The notes under the pieces were generated by a model. The model was not told the DNA's origin, searched no databases, and worked only from the letters and a program-made list of their open reading frames with translations. Shown here piece after piece: positions 1-5,019 of a DNA stretch of 14,520 bases; the first letter of the stretch is position 1, and each line of letters starts with the position of its first letter. The stretch covers positions 1 to 14,520 of the forward strand of contig CAKUPI010000019.1 of the NCBI GenBank assembly GCA_934675045.1, given 5' to 3'. This DNA is from an uncultured Eubacteriales bacterium (GTDB lineage: Bacteria; Bacillota; Clostridia; Oscillospirales; Butyricicoccaceae). The translations under genes and the position numbers were made by a program.

Positions 1-57
1 GACCTGCTCGGCGATTTGGGCGTAAATGGCCCGCTCACCGCTGAAGTCCCATGACAT
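1..57 (-). CDS. GntR-family regulator, YtrA type (N-terminal 19 codons only)
   Basis: The visible residues are MSWDFSGERAIYAQIAEQV. Short N-termini with the pattern (W/F)xFxxxxPIYxQIxxQ(I/V) are typical of GntR regulators of the YtrA branch, which carry an N-terminal winged helix and often control ABC transporters. The start is fixed by an AGGAGG ribosome site seven bases upstream (revcomp of 65-70). The rest of the gene, including the DNA-binding helices, lies beyond the left edge, so the subfamily is inferred from the N-terminus alone. A promoter and an inverted repeat just upstream suggest autoregulation. The gene is separated from the upstream metQ-glcD unit by a terminator, so it is probably transcribed independently. 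Confidence 0.75.
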   Translation of the reverse strand, partial: MSWDFSGERAIYAQIAEQV

Positions 58-76
58 GGTTCCGCCTCCTGTACTT

Positions 77-126
77 TTGTATTAGTTGTCTGGTACAATA
101 ATACAATAAGGCAGCCGTGCTGTCAA
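77..126 (-). promoter_or_regulatory. Promoter and inverted-repeat operator of the GntR gene
   Basis: On the minus strand TTGACA (126-121) and TATTAT (103-98) are separated by 17 bp, a near-consensus sigma-A promoter with a predicted start near 91. A perfect 8-bp inverted repeat, TTGTATTA (77-84) and TAATACAA (99-106), flanks a 14-bp centre that holds a second dyad, TTGT (86-89) and ACAA (95-98). The dyad covers the -10 box and the start site, the expected position for an autorepressor site. Binding by the downstream GntR protein is inferred. Confidence 0.7.
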
Positions 127-136
127 CCCCCCGACG

Positions 137-171
137 AAAAAAATCAGCCGCCCGACTTTTCGGGTGGCTGA
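137..171 (-). terminator. Intrinsic terminator after the metQ-glcD unit
   Basis: Read on the minus strand, CAGCCACCCGA and TCGGGCGGCTG (170-160 and 155-145) form an 11-bp stem with a single G-U pair and a 4-nt loop. A further A-T pair (171/144) and a run of seven T (143-137) follow. It begins 17 nt after the dehydrogenase stop codon and ends just before the -35 box of the GntR promoter. Confidence 0.9.
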
Positions 172-187
172 ATCGGTCTTTGCGCGG

Positions 188-1576
188 TCAGCGGGCCTGC
201 GCGTGCGCTTCCTCTTTAAAGATGTACGACTTGCCGTCGTTGAGAATGTGCCGCGCGTCAAGGGCGTCCTTGATGCGGTTCATCGCGAGCAGGTTTTTCC
301 GTTCTGTGTTGCGCAGAAAGTACGCGCGCTTGCTCAGGCCGACGCCGTGCTCGCCCGAGGCCAGTCCGCCCAGCTCGTACGCCTTGCCGTAAACCTGCGG
401 CAGGTGCTTTTGATGCACGCTGTCCCACTCTGCCTGCGAACGGCTGCCGCGCACGACGCACAGGTGGACATTGCCGTCTCCGGCGTGGCCGAAGCTGACC
501 ATCCGCACGCCCGAGCTTTGCTCCAGCGCGTTGACGTAGGCGATAAAGTCGGCCGTGCGGCTGATGGGCACGACGATGTCGACCGGCTCCTGCTCGCTGA
601 CGGCCTCGACCGCCTTGACCAGCGCGCCGCGCACCTTCCAGACGCCGGCCGCCGCCCCGGGGTCGTCCAGAACGACAAAGTCGAGCGCTCCCCCCGCAAG
701 CGTCAGGCGGCGGGCCTTTTCAAGGTGCGCTCGGACGGCCGCGCCGTCGCCGTCAAAGGTCAAAAGGATGTACGATCCGGCGTCCGGCCGCGGAAAGCGC
801 AGGCCGGAATAGGCCTCGCCAAGCTCGACGACCTTGCGCTCGACAAACTCGACGGCGGTGGGGTCGAGGTTTTCGTGCAGAATGCGCAGCACGCCGCGGA
901 TGCCGTCCGACAGGCTCCGGCAGCAGACGACGGCGCTGACGGCCGTTTCCGGCCGGGGAAGCAGGCGCAGCACGCACCGGGTGATGACGGCCAGCGTTCC
1001 CTCGGAGCCGACGATCAGGTTTTTGAGCGACAGCCCGCTGGCGTCCTTGACGCACTTGCCGCCGAGGTTCAGCACCTCGCCGTCGGCCAGCACCACCTCC
1101 AGTCCGCGCACATAGTCGCGGGTGACGCCGTACTTGACGGCGCGCATTCCGCCGGCGTTGGTCGCGATGTTGCCGCCGATGCTCGACGCCTTTTCGCCCG
1201 GGTCGGGCGGGTAGAAAAAGCCGCGCTCCTCGACATAGGCCTGCAAGTCCCGTAGCAGTACGCCGGGCTCGGCCGTGACGGTGAAGGTGTCGGCGTCCAG
1301 CTCTGTGATGCGGTTCATCCGCGACAAGTCGAGCACGATGCCGCCGTGCGGCACGGTGGAGCCGACCAGATTGGTGCCCGCTCCGCGCGGCGTGACGGGC
1401 ACGCGGTTTTGGTGCGCCCAGCGCAGCACGGCGCTGACCTCGCCCGTCGTCAGCGGAAAGACAAGGGCCGAGGCCTCGCCCCGCAGCCGCCCCAGGCCGT
1501 CGCTCAAATAGCGCGCCTCAATGTCCCCAAAAACGACCCGCCCGGGGTCGCCGATGATGCTCAGCAGCCCGCGCAT
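188..1576 (-). CDS. GlcD-type FAD-linked 2-hydroxyacid dehydrogenase/oxidase
   Basis: The 462-residue protein belongs to the VAO-type flavoprotein family (FAD_binding_4 plus FAD-oxidase_C), which oxidises 2-hydroxy acids such as glycolate or D-lactate to 2-oxo acids. FAD-site motifs are PRGAGTNLVG (about 63-72) and GGNIATNAGG (134-143). The C-terminal domain carries GHAGDGNVH (363-371) and SGEHGVG (407-413), the usual metal and substrate-site signatures. The ATG at 1576 is preferred over an in-frame GTG at 1591 because GGGAGGA lies 6 nt upstream and the start then falls 2 nt after the metQ stop. No GlcE or GlcF partner genes are adjacent. The substrate cannot be read from sequence. Co-transcription with a methionine-uptake lipoprotein under a methionine-rich leader makes a methionine-related hydroxy acid an attractive but unproven guess. 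Confidence 0.9.
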   Translation of the reverse strand: MRGLLSIIGDPGRVVFGDIEARYLSDGLGRLRGEASALVFPLTTGEVSAVLRWAHQNRVPVTPRGAGTNLVGSTVPHGGIVLDLSRMNRITELDADTFTVTAEPGVLLRDLQAYVEERGFFYPPDPGEKASSIGGNIATNAGGMRAVKYGVTRDYVRGLEVVLADGEVLNLGGKCVKDASGLSLKNLIVGSEGTLAVITRCVLRLLPRPETAVSAVVCCRSLSDGIRGVLRILHENLDPTAVEFVERKVVELGEAYSGLRFPRPDAGSYILLTFDGDGAAVRAHLEKARRLTLAGGALDFVVLDDPGAAAGVWKVRGALVKAVEAVSEQEPVDIVVPISRTADFIAYVNALEQSSGVRMVSFGHAGDGNVHLCVVRGSRSQAEWDSVHQKHLPQVYGKAYELGGLASGEHGVGLSKRAYFLRNTERKNLLAMNRIKDALDARHILNDGKSYIFKEEAHAQAR

Positions 1577-1578
1577 AC

Positions 1579-2445
1579 TCAGTCCTCCCACACGGGGACG
1601 AAAAAGCCGTCGAACACGTCCTCGAAAACCTGTTTGGTGTCGTCGCTCTGGTAAGCCTCGACAATGCGCCGGTAGGCCTTGGCGTCTTTCTCCCCGGTGC
1701 GCGCCGCAATCAGGCAGAAATAGCTGTCGTCCACATAGTCCTTTTCAAAGAAGATGGCCTCTTCTTCGGGCTTGATGCCGTTGTCCAGCGCATAGTTGCC
1801 GTTGATGACGGCGGCCGCCACGTCGGGCAGCAGGGCGCAGACGCCGGCGGCGTCGACCTCGATCAGCTCGATATCGACCCGGTATTCGGTGATGTCGCTC
1901 TTCGAGGGGTTGTTTCCGGCCGCGGGGTCTACCGTGAGAACACCGGCCGACTCCAGCAGCTTGAGGGCACGGCCGCCGTTGGTGACGTCGTTGGGAATGG
2001 CCACCTTGTCGCCCGCCTTGAGCTGCGAGACGTCGTCAATGACGTCGGAATACAGGTTCATGGCGATGACGTAGGTGTCGCCGATGGCCGTCAGATCAAA
2101 GCCGTTGGTTTTGACGGCGTCGTTGAAAAACGCGTGGTGCTGAAAGGCGTTGAGCGCGATATCGCCGTCGTTCAGCGCCGGGTTGGGCAGCGAAAAGTCG
2201 GCAAACTGCACCGTTTCGATGAGGATGCCCTCGGGCCTGAGCTTTTCGGCAACAGGCGCCCAGATGTCCTCATAAATGGCGCCGGTCAGGCCGATTTTTA
2301 CCGTGACCGGCCTTTCGGCGCTGTAATCGTCGACGGTTCCGGCCCTTTCCGCCCCGCCGTCTTTGCCGCCGTTTCCGCACGCGGCCAGCGTCAGAAGCAG
2401 CGCCAGCGCCAGTGCAGCCAGTGTGAGCTTTCGAATGGTTTTCAT
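1579..2445 (-). CDS. metQ: MetQ/NlpA-family methionine ABC transporter substrate-binding lipoprotein
   Basis: This 288-residue lipoprotein has a basic-hydrophobic signal peptide ending in the lipobox LAAC, with acylated Cys at residue 23. The mature part has NlpA-family (Lipoprotein_9) hallmarks: LNAFQHHAFF, IPNDVTNGGRALKLL and INGNYALD. Family members bind L- or D-methionine at the membrane and deliver it to the MetN-MetI transporter. metN and metI are not in the window. The start at 2445 is set by GGAGGGG 7 nt upstream and by the signal peptide; an in-frame upstream extension to 2610 would bury it. The gene is preceded by a leader ORF and attenuator and followed after 2 nt by the dehydrogenase. 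Homologous proteins can bind other amino acids or dipeptides, but the methionine-rich leader supports methionine. Confidence 0.92.
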   Translation of the reverse strand: MKTIRKLTLAALALALLLTLAACGNGGKDGGAERAGTVDDYSAERPVTVKIGLTGAIYEDIWAPVAEKLRPEGILIETVQFADFSLPNPALNDGDIALNAFQHHAFFNDAVKTNGFDLTAIGDTYVIAMNLYSDVIDDVSQLKAGDKVAIPNDVTNGGRALKLLESAGVLTVDPAAGNNPSKSDITEYRVDIELIEVDAAGVCALLPDVAAAVINGNYALDNGIKPEEEAIFFEKDYVDDSYFCLIAARTGEKDAKAYRRIVEAYQSDDTKQVFEDVFDGFFVPVWED

Positions 2446-2482
2446 GCTTTTACCCCTCCATTTTTCCGAATCTGAAGCAAAC

Positions 2483-2514
2483 AAAAAAGAGCGGAGAGCA
2501 CACGCTCCCCGCTC
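2483..2514 (-). terminator. Attenuator terminator in the metQ leader
   Basis: On the minus strand GAGCGGGGAGC (2514-2504) pairs with GCTCTCCGCTC (2499-2489), 11 bp including one G-U, around a GUGU loop, followed directly by six T (2488-2483). It lies between the leader-peptide stop (2531) and the metQ ribosome site, so it can only act on transcription entering metQ. It starts 16 nt after the leader stop codon. Confidence 0.92.
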
Positions 2515-2599
2515 CTTGTCTTGACAGCTTTCAGGCCGCGCAGGCCTTTTCCGGCTGTGAGGACGCTCTGCCCGGCCGGGCAGCGGGACGCGCCTGTGC
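2498..2599 (-). promoter_or_regulatory. Proposed antiterminator (two distant arms)
   Basis: The segment 2599-2582 can pair with 2513-2498. Pairs run GCACA/TGTGC, a 2-nt bulge, CGC/GCG, a G-A mismatch, then TCCCGCT/AGCGGGG including one G-U. That is about 15 pairs. The 3' arm is the ascending arm, the loop and the first two bases of the descending arm of the terminator, so the two structures exclude each other. The 5' arm lies inside leader codons 29-35, just beyond the methionine cluster. Pairing was done by eye; energies were not computed. A small hairpin, CTGCCC-GGCC-GGGCAG (2583-2568), lies between the arms. Confidence 0.7.
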
Positions 2600-2683
2600 A
2601 AAATGAACACGCCGCATCATGGGCATCGGCATCGCCGTGTCCATGCACATGCGCTCTTTCATTGTTCCGCACAGGTTCCGCAT
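2531..2683 (-). CDS. Methionine-rich leader peptide of the metQ operon (50 codons)
   Basis: A short ORF starts at ATG 2683 with GGAGGA seven nt upstream (2696-2691) and stops with TGA at 2533-2531. It encodes 50 residues with eight methionines in the first 23 (positions 1, 8, 12, 14, 18, 20, 22 and 23), including the run M-P-M-P-M-M at 18-23. The second half is Arg/Ala/Pro-rich and has no methionine. The predicted transcript start near 2710 puts the ribosome site at the very 5' end of the mRNA, as in classic amino-acid leader peptides. A terminator and a competing antiterminator follow, then metQ. The methionine content, the position and the downstream gene fit a ribosome-stalling sensor of charged Met-tRNA. 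There is no resemblance to a functional enzyme. No experimental evidence is visible for translation. Confidence 0.8.
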   Translation of the reverse strand: MRNLCGTMKERMCMDTAMPMPMMRRVHFAQARPAARPGRASSQPEKACAA

Positions 2684-2716
2684 TCCGCGTTCCTCCAGAT
2701 TCCTTTACTGCATCAG

Positions 2717-2745
2717 ATGATACCACTCCGGCGGTTTGCTGTCAA
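2717..2745 (-). promoter_or_regulatory. Promoter of the leader-metQ-glcD unit
   Basis: TTGACA (2745-2740) and TATCAT (2722-2717) are separated by exactly 17 bp on the minus strand. The stretch upstream of the -35 box is A/T-rich (about 2746-2778) and could act as an UP element. The predicted start near 2710 leaves roughly 27 nt before the leader ATG. No terminator is evident between the padR stop (2781) and this promoter, so some read-through from the padR operon into the attenuator is possible. Confidence 0.88.
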
Positions 2746-2780
2746 CATATTTTTATGAATATCCATAATTTTTTTCTATT

Positions 2781-3116
2781 TCACATTGCCCCCTCGCCGA
2801 CGATCAGCTCGACGGCACGGGCGAAATGCCCCCACTGCTCTTTTTTTTCCTCCAGCAGGCGGAGGCCCTTGGCCGTGATGGCGTAATACCGGCGCGTGCG
2901 GCCCGAGGGCGCCTCCTTTTCATACGCGCGCAGCGCGCCGTCCTTTTCCAGCGCGTGCAGCACGGGGTAGAGCGTGCCCTCCTTCAGCTCGAAAACGTGT
3001 TCCGAGCGCAGCGCGAGATCGCCGATGATCTGGTAGCCGTATTTGTCGCTTTCGCGCAGCAGCGACAGCACCAGCAGCGCCGTGCTCCCCGACAGCAAGC
3101 TTTTATCGATTTTCAT
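2781..3116 (-). CDS. PadR-family transcriptional repressor
   Basis: The 111-residue protein is a single winged-helix domain of the short PadR type. Signatures are LLVLSLLRESDKYGYQI near the N-terminus, then ELKEGTLYPVLHALEKDG (recognition helix region) and RTRRYYAITAKG (wing). These dimeric repressors usually control their own operon, often one for membrane-stress or transporter functions. The start is ATG 3116, with a GAGGTGG ribosome site close upstream. It overlaps the preceding gene by 14 nt, and the window gives no separate promoter, so it is translated from the three-gene mRNA starting near 4625. It is last in the operon, whereas padR often comes first. Likely targets are the two similar boxes at 4611-4655. 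Confidence 0.93.
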   Translation of the reverse strand: MKIDKSLLSGSTALLVLSLLRESDKYGYQIIGDLALRSEHVFELKEGTLYPVLHALEKDGALRAYEKEAPSGRTRRYYAITAKGLRLLEEKKEQWGHFARAVELIVGEGAM

Positions 3117-3801
3117 AATCCACCTCACTCCAGGCCGGCGCAGTTTGTGAAACCACGCTTCCGGCCCCGTCATACCCGATGGCGCCCAGACTGTTGTGCG
3201 CCAACAACTCATCGTCAATGCCGACCTGCAAAAACCGTTCGCCGTTTCCCGGCCTGACTTCGGCGATAAAAATGCCTTCGGCCGTCTTTTGTGCCGGGTG
3301 GACCGTCTGCGGCGCCGAGCCCGAAGCGTACAGCACCTCAACCCGTTCAACGCCGGGGTCCAGCGGCACAATGGCCACCGTCAGCCCCTCGAGCTGCCCG
3401 CTGCCGTCCGGAAAGGCCCCGTACAGCGGAATGACGCACAAACCGTCGCGTCCGGGGTACTTGTGCACGGTGCGGTTGGGCCCGAAAAACCAGGTGCTGC
3501 CGCTGTTTTGCTTCATCATACGCATGGCGCCCACCGTGTCCCCCCAGCGCAGCAGATACACCGTCTCCCGCGCCTCCTTCGACCAGCTGCCCAGACCGTC
3601 CGGCACGGCGGCCGAATAGAAAACCTCGGCATTGCCGGCCAGATTCCGCCGCAGGGCATAGCGCAAGTCCTGCTCCCAGCTGAAATAGGGAAAGCCCCTT
3701 CCGGCGTACCAGACCAGCACGGCCAGCACGGCGCAGCCGATGTTCAGCAGCGCCCGCGTGCGCCAGCGCAGCCGCTTGCGCGGATGTTTATTCCCCTTCA
3801 T
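3103..3801 (-). CDS. Unknown protein with one N-terminal membrane anchor
   Basis: I do not recognise a family. The 232 residues start with a strongly basic stretch (KGNKHPRKRLRWRTR), then one hydrophobic segment (about 16-34, ALLNIGCAVLAVLVWYAG). A long extracytoplasmic part of mixed beta-like character follows, so the topology is likely N-in/C-out without cleavage. AAGGAGGA eight nt upstream supports ATG 3801. The gene overlaps the end of the HAAS-domain gene by 14 nt and the start of padR by 14 nt, so the three are translationally linked. The linkage suggests a shared role at the membrane under PadR control, but the function is unknown. Confidence 0.82.
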   Translation of the reverse strand: MKGNKHPRKRLRWRTRALLNIGCAVLAVLVWYAGRGFPYFSWEQDLRYALRRNLAGNAEVFYSAAVPDGLGSWSKEARETVYLLRWGDTVGAMRMMKQNSGSTWFFGPNRTVHKYPGRDGLCVIPLYGAFPDGSGQLEGLTVAIVPLDPGVERVEVLYASGSAPQTVHPAQKTAEGIFIAEVRPGNGERFLQVGIDDELLAHNSLGAIGYDGAGSVVSQTAPAWSEVDYENR

Positions 3802-4597
3802 AGGCGATTCCTCCTTCCACCGGGAAGCTCAGCTGCCAGCTGACGCCGTAATCGTCAAAGCCGAGGGTAAACGAGCGCGCCTGCCGGTCGACATGGCTGA
3901 TCCACAGCTCGTAATAGCTGCAAAAGGCGCCCTCCGATCCGACATTGCCGCACACCTCGCGGTTTTCGGGGCCGGGTTCCACCCCGCGCGGCGGGTAGAC
4001 GTTGCCCACATCGTCAACGGCGTACAGATTGCGGTAAAAGGCCGGCGAACGCAGCCAGGGGTTCCAGTGCCGCACCTTGAGAACAAAGTTCGCGCTGCGA
4101 TACCCCGTCGGGCTTTCGGTAAAGCAGATGCGCTCGATGGAAATGCCATATCCACCCGCCTCGGCCCTCCCCTCGGGGGAAAAGTCGCTCAGAACCTCGC
4201 CCTGCCAGTCCGGGCTTGGGCGGACGTAGGCGGCTATGTCCGCCCCGCCATAGGGGCGTTCGCCGCCCAGCAGCAGGAAAAGGGGCACGACGGCCAGCTT
4301 CCACACGAGAAAAACGGCGGCGATTGCCCCCAGCACCCGCGTGTATTTCCACAAAAACCCCCAAAACGGACGGTAGAGCCTTTGCAGCTGCCGGGCCACC
4401 TCTCCTGCGTCGCCCATCCGCTCAACGGCGCGCCGCGCCGCCTGCTCCGGCTCCTCGCCGGCGTCGACGCAGGCGCTGTATGCGTCCTCCATGTGCGCCA
4501 TCAGCTCTTCCTGTACCCGCGCCCGGTCGGGGGCAAAGCGAATCAGCCTGCATGCCTCGCCCGCCCAGCGCACAAACTCGAAGCGCTCGTGGATCAT
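3788..4597 (-). CDS. HAAS-domain (permease-prefix-like) membrane protein
   Basis: The 269-residue protein has an N-terminal all-alpha region (about 1-72) with the pattern ELMAHMEDAYxAxxxxGxxxxxAxxxAVERMGDAxEVARQL. This is characteristic of HAAS/DUF1700-type modules encoded beside padR genes. One strongly hydrophobic segment follows (about 84-105), then a C-terminal domain of roughly 160 residues predicted outside the membrane that I do not recognise. ATG 4597 has GGGAGGG six nt upstream. It is the first gene of the operon and sits directly behind a consensus promoter. Family context suggests a membrane sensor or partner protein controlled by PadR. An ATP-binding or permease gene that would make it part of an ABC system is absent here. 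Confidence 0.8.
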   Translation of the reverse strand: MIHERFEFVRWAGEACRLIRFAPDRARVQEELMAHMEDAYSACVDAGEEPEQAARRAVERMGDAGEVARQLQRLYRPFWGFLWKYTRVLGAIAAVFLVWKLAVVPLFLLLGGERPYGGADIAAYVRPSPDWQGEVLSDFSPEGRAEAGGYGISIERICFTESPTGYRSANFVLKVRHWNPWLRSPAFYRNLYAVDDVGNVYPPRGVEPGPENREVCGNVGSEGAFCSYYELWISHVDRQARSFTLGFDDYGVSWQLSFPVEGGIAYEGE

Positions 4598-4610
4598 TGC
4601 CGTCCCTCCC

Positions 4611-4655
4611 ATACATCGATATTCTAAGTATAGTATACATCGAACATCTATGTAT
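4611..4655 (-). promoter_or_regulatory. Two operator-like boxes at the padR-operon promoter
   Basis: On the plus strand, 4635-4655 is an imperfect 21-bp palindrome with arms ATACATnGA and TCnATGTAT. A second copy at 4611-4631 begins with the same nine bases (ATACATCGA) but has a degenerate right arm ending AAGTAT. The copies start 24 bp apart. One covers the -35 to -10 spacer and the other covers the start site. ATAC/GTAT-ended dyads are common among PadR sites; binding here is inferred. Confidence 0.6.
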
Positions 4656-4660
4656 GTCAA
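4632..4660 (-). promoter_or_regulatory. Promoter of the HAAS-padR operon
   Basis: TTGACA (4660-4655) and TATACT (4637-4632) are 17 bp apart on the minus strand, a nearly perfect sigma-A promoter. The start is predicted near 4625, about 28 nt ahead of the first ATG. Being so strong and overlapped by two dyads, it is probably held down by a repressor. Confidence 0.88.
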
Positions 4661-4721
4661 GCACAAACCGGCATGTTTCCGCGGCGGCAAAACACGCGCA
4701 GCCGTGGGCGGCATGGACAAT

Positions 4722-4763
4722 CGCCGTGCCCGTGGCGCCGTGCCCGTGACGCCGTGCCCGCGG
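4722..4763. repeat. Three tandem 14-bp units
   Basis: CGCCGTGCCCGTGG (4722-4735), CGCCGTGCCCGTGA (4736-4749) and CGCCGTGCCCGCGG (4750-4763) follow one another without spacer. They lie in the roughly 230-bp non-coding interval between the two divergent promoters (4661-4893), where I see no gene. Function is unknown; replication slippage is enough to explain them. Confidence 0.8.
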
Positions 4764-4893
4764 GCCTTTCGGGCGCCGCTTTTGTGACGCGCCGCCCCGG
4801 AGAGCTGCCGGGCAGACGGCACGGCTCATTCCGTGTAGTTACGCCGCTTTGCCGGCTGCTTCGGATTTTTGCAAAATCTTTTGCCGCGAGCGC

Positions 4894-4922
4894 TTGCAGG
4901 ATGCCGCTGCATGTCTTATAAT
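4894..4922 (+). promoter_or_regulatory. Promoter of the SLH-protein gene
   Basis: TTGCAG (4894-4899) and a perfect TATAAT (4917-4922) are separated by 17 bp. The predicted start is near 4929, giving a leader of about 90 nt. Confidence 0.82.
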
Positions 4923-4927
4923 AATTT

Positions 4928-4944
4928 TGTCGAACATTGTCGAA
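4928..4944 (+). promoter_or_regulatory. Tandem Spo0A (0A) boxes
   Basis: Two exact copies of the Spo0A consensus TGTCGAA occur at 4928-4934 and 4938-4944, separated by three bases, giving a 10-bp repeat. This matches from memory the layout at Bacillus abrB, where two 0A boxes lie downstream of the promoter and mediate repression. Here they lie at about +1 to +16, so phosphorylated Spo0A would be expected to repress the SLH gene. Spo0A binding is inferred from sequence only. Confidence 0.72.
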
Positions 4945-5019
4945 TCTTTTCTTTCTGTTCTCATCCTTCCTGTCAGTTTTGCACAATTTTATACATTGAC
5001 AATCAAAGGAGCTGAACGT

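Noticed and set aside
1577..1591. GTG at 1591 as the start of the GlcD-type gene
   Set aside because: It lies inside the end of metQ and overlaps the ribosome site that serves ATG 1576.
2446..2610. Upstream extension of metQ to 2610
   Set aside because: It would run through the attenuator terminator and place 55 residues before a clear lipoprotein signal peptide that has its own ribosome site.
2446..2710. SAM riboswitch or Met T-box in the metQ leader
   Set aside because: No conserved S-box core and no T-box sequence (AGGGTGGNACCGCG-like) is present. Most of the leader is occupied by the methionine-rich ORF.
2442..2726. 94-codon frame overlapping the metQ leader in another reading frame
   Set aside because: Its start lies at the -10 region of the promoter, upstream of the predicted transcript start, and it has no ribosome site. 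The 50-codon frame from 2683 fits the promoter and ribosome site.
2746..2780. Terminator between padR and the metQ promoter
   Set aside because: Only a 5-bp A/T stem (TTATG/CATAA) is present with no GC-rich part; the stretch is better read as an A/T-rich element upstream of the promoter.
4722..4763. CRISPR-like array
   Set aside because: The units are 14 bp and directly adjacent, with no spacers and no cas genes.
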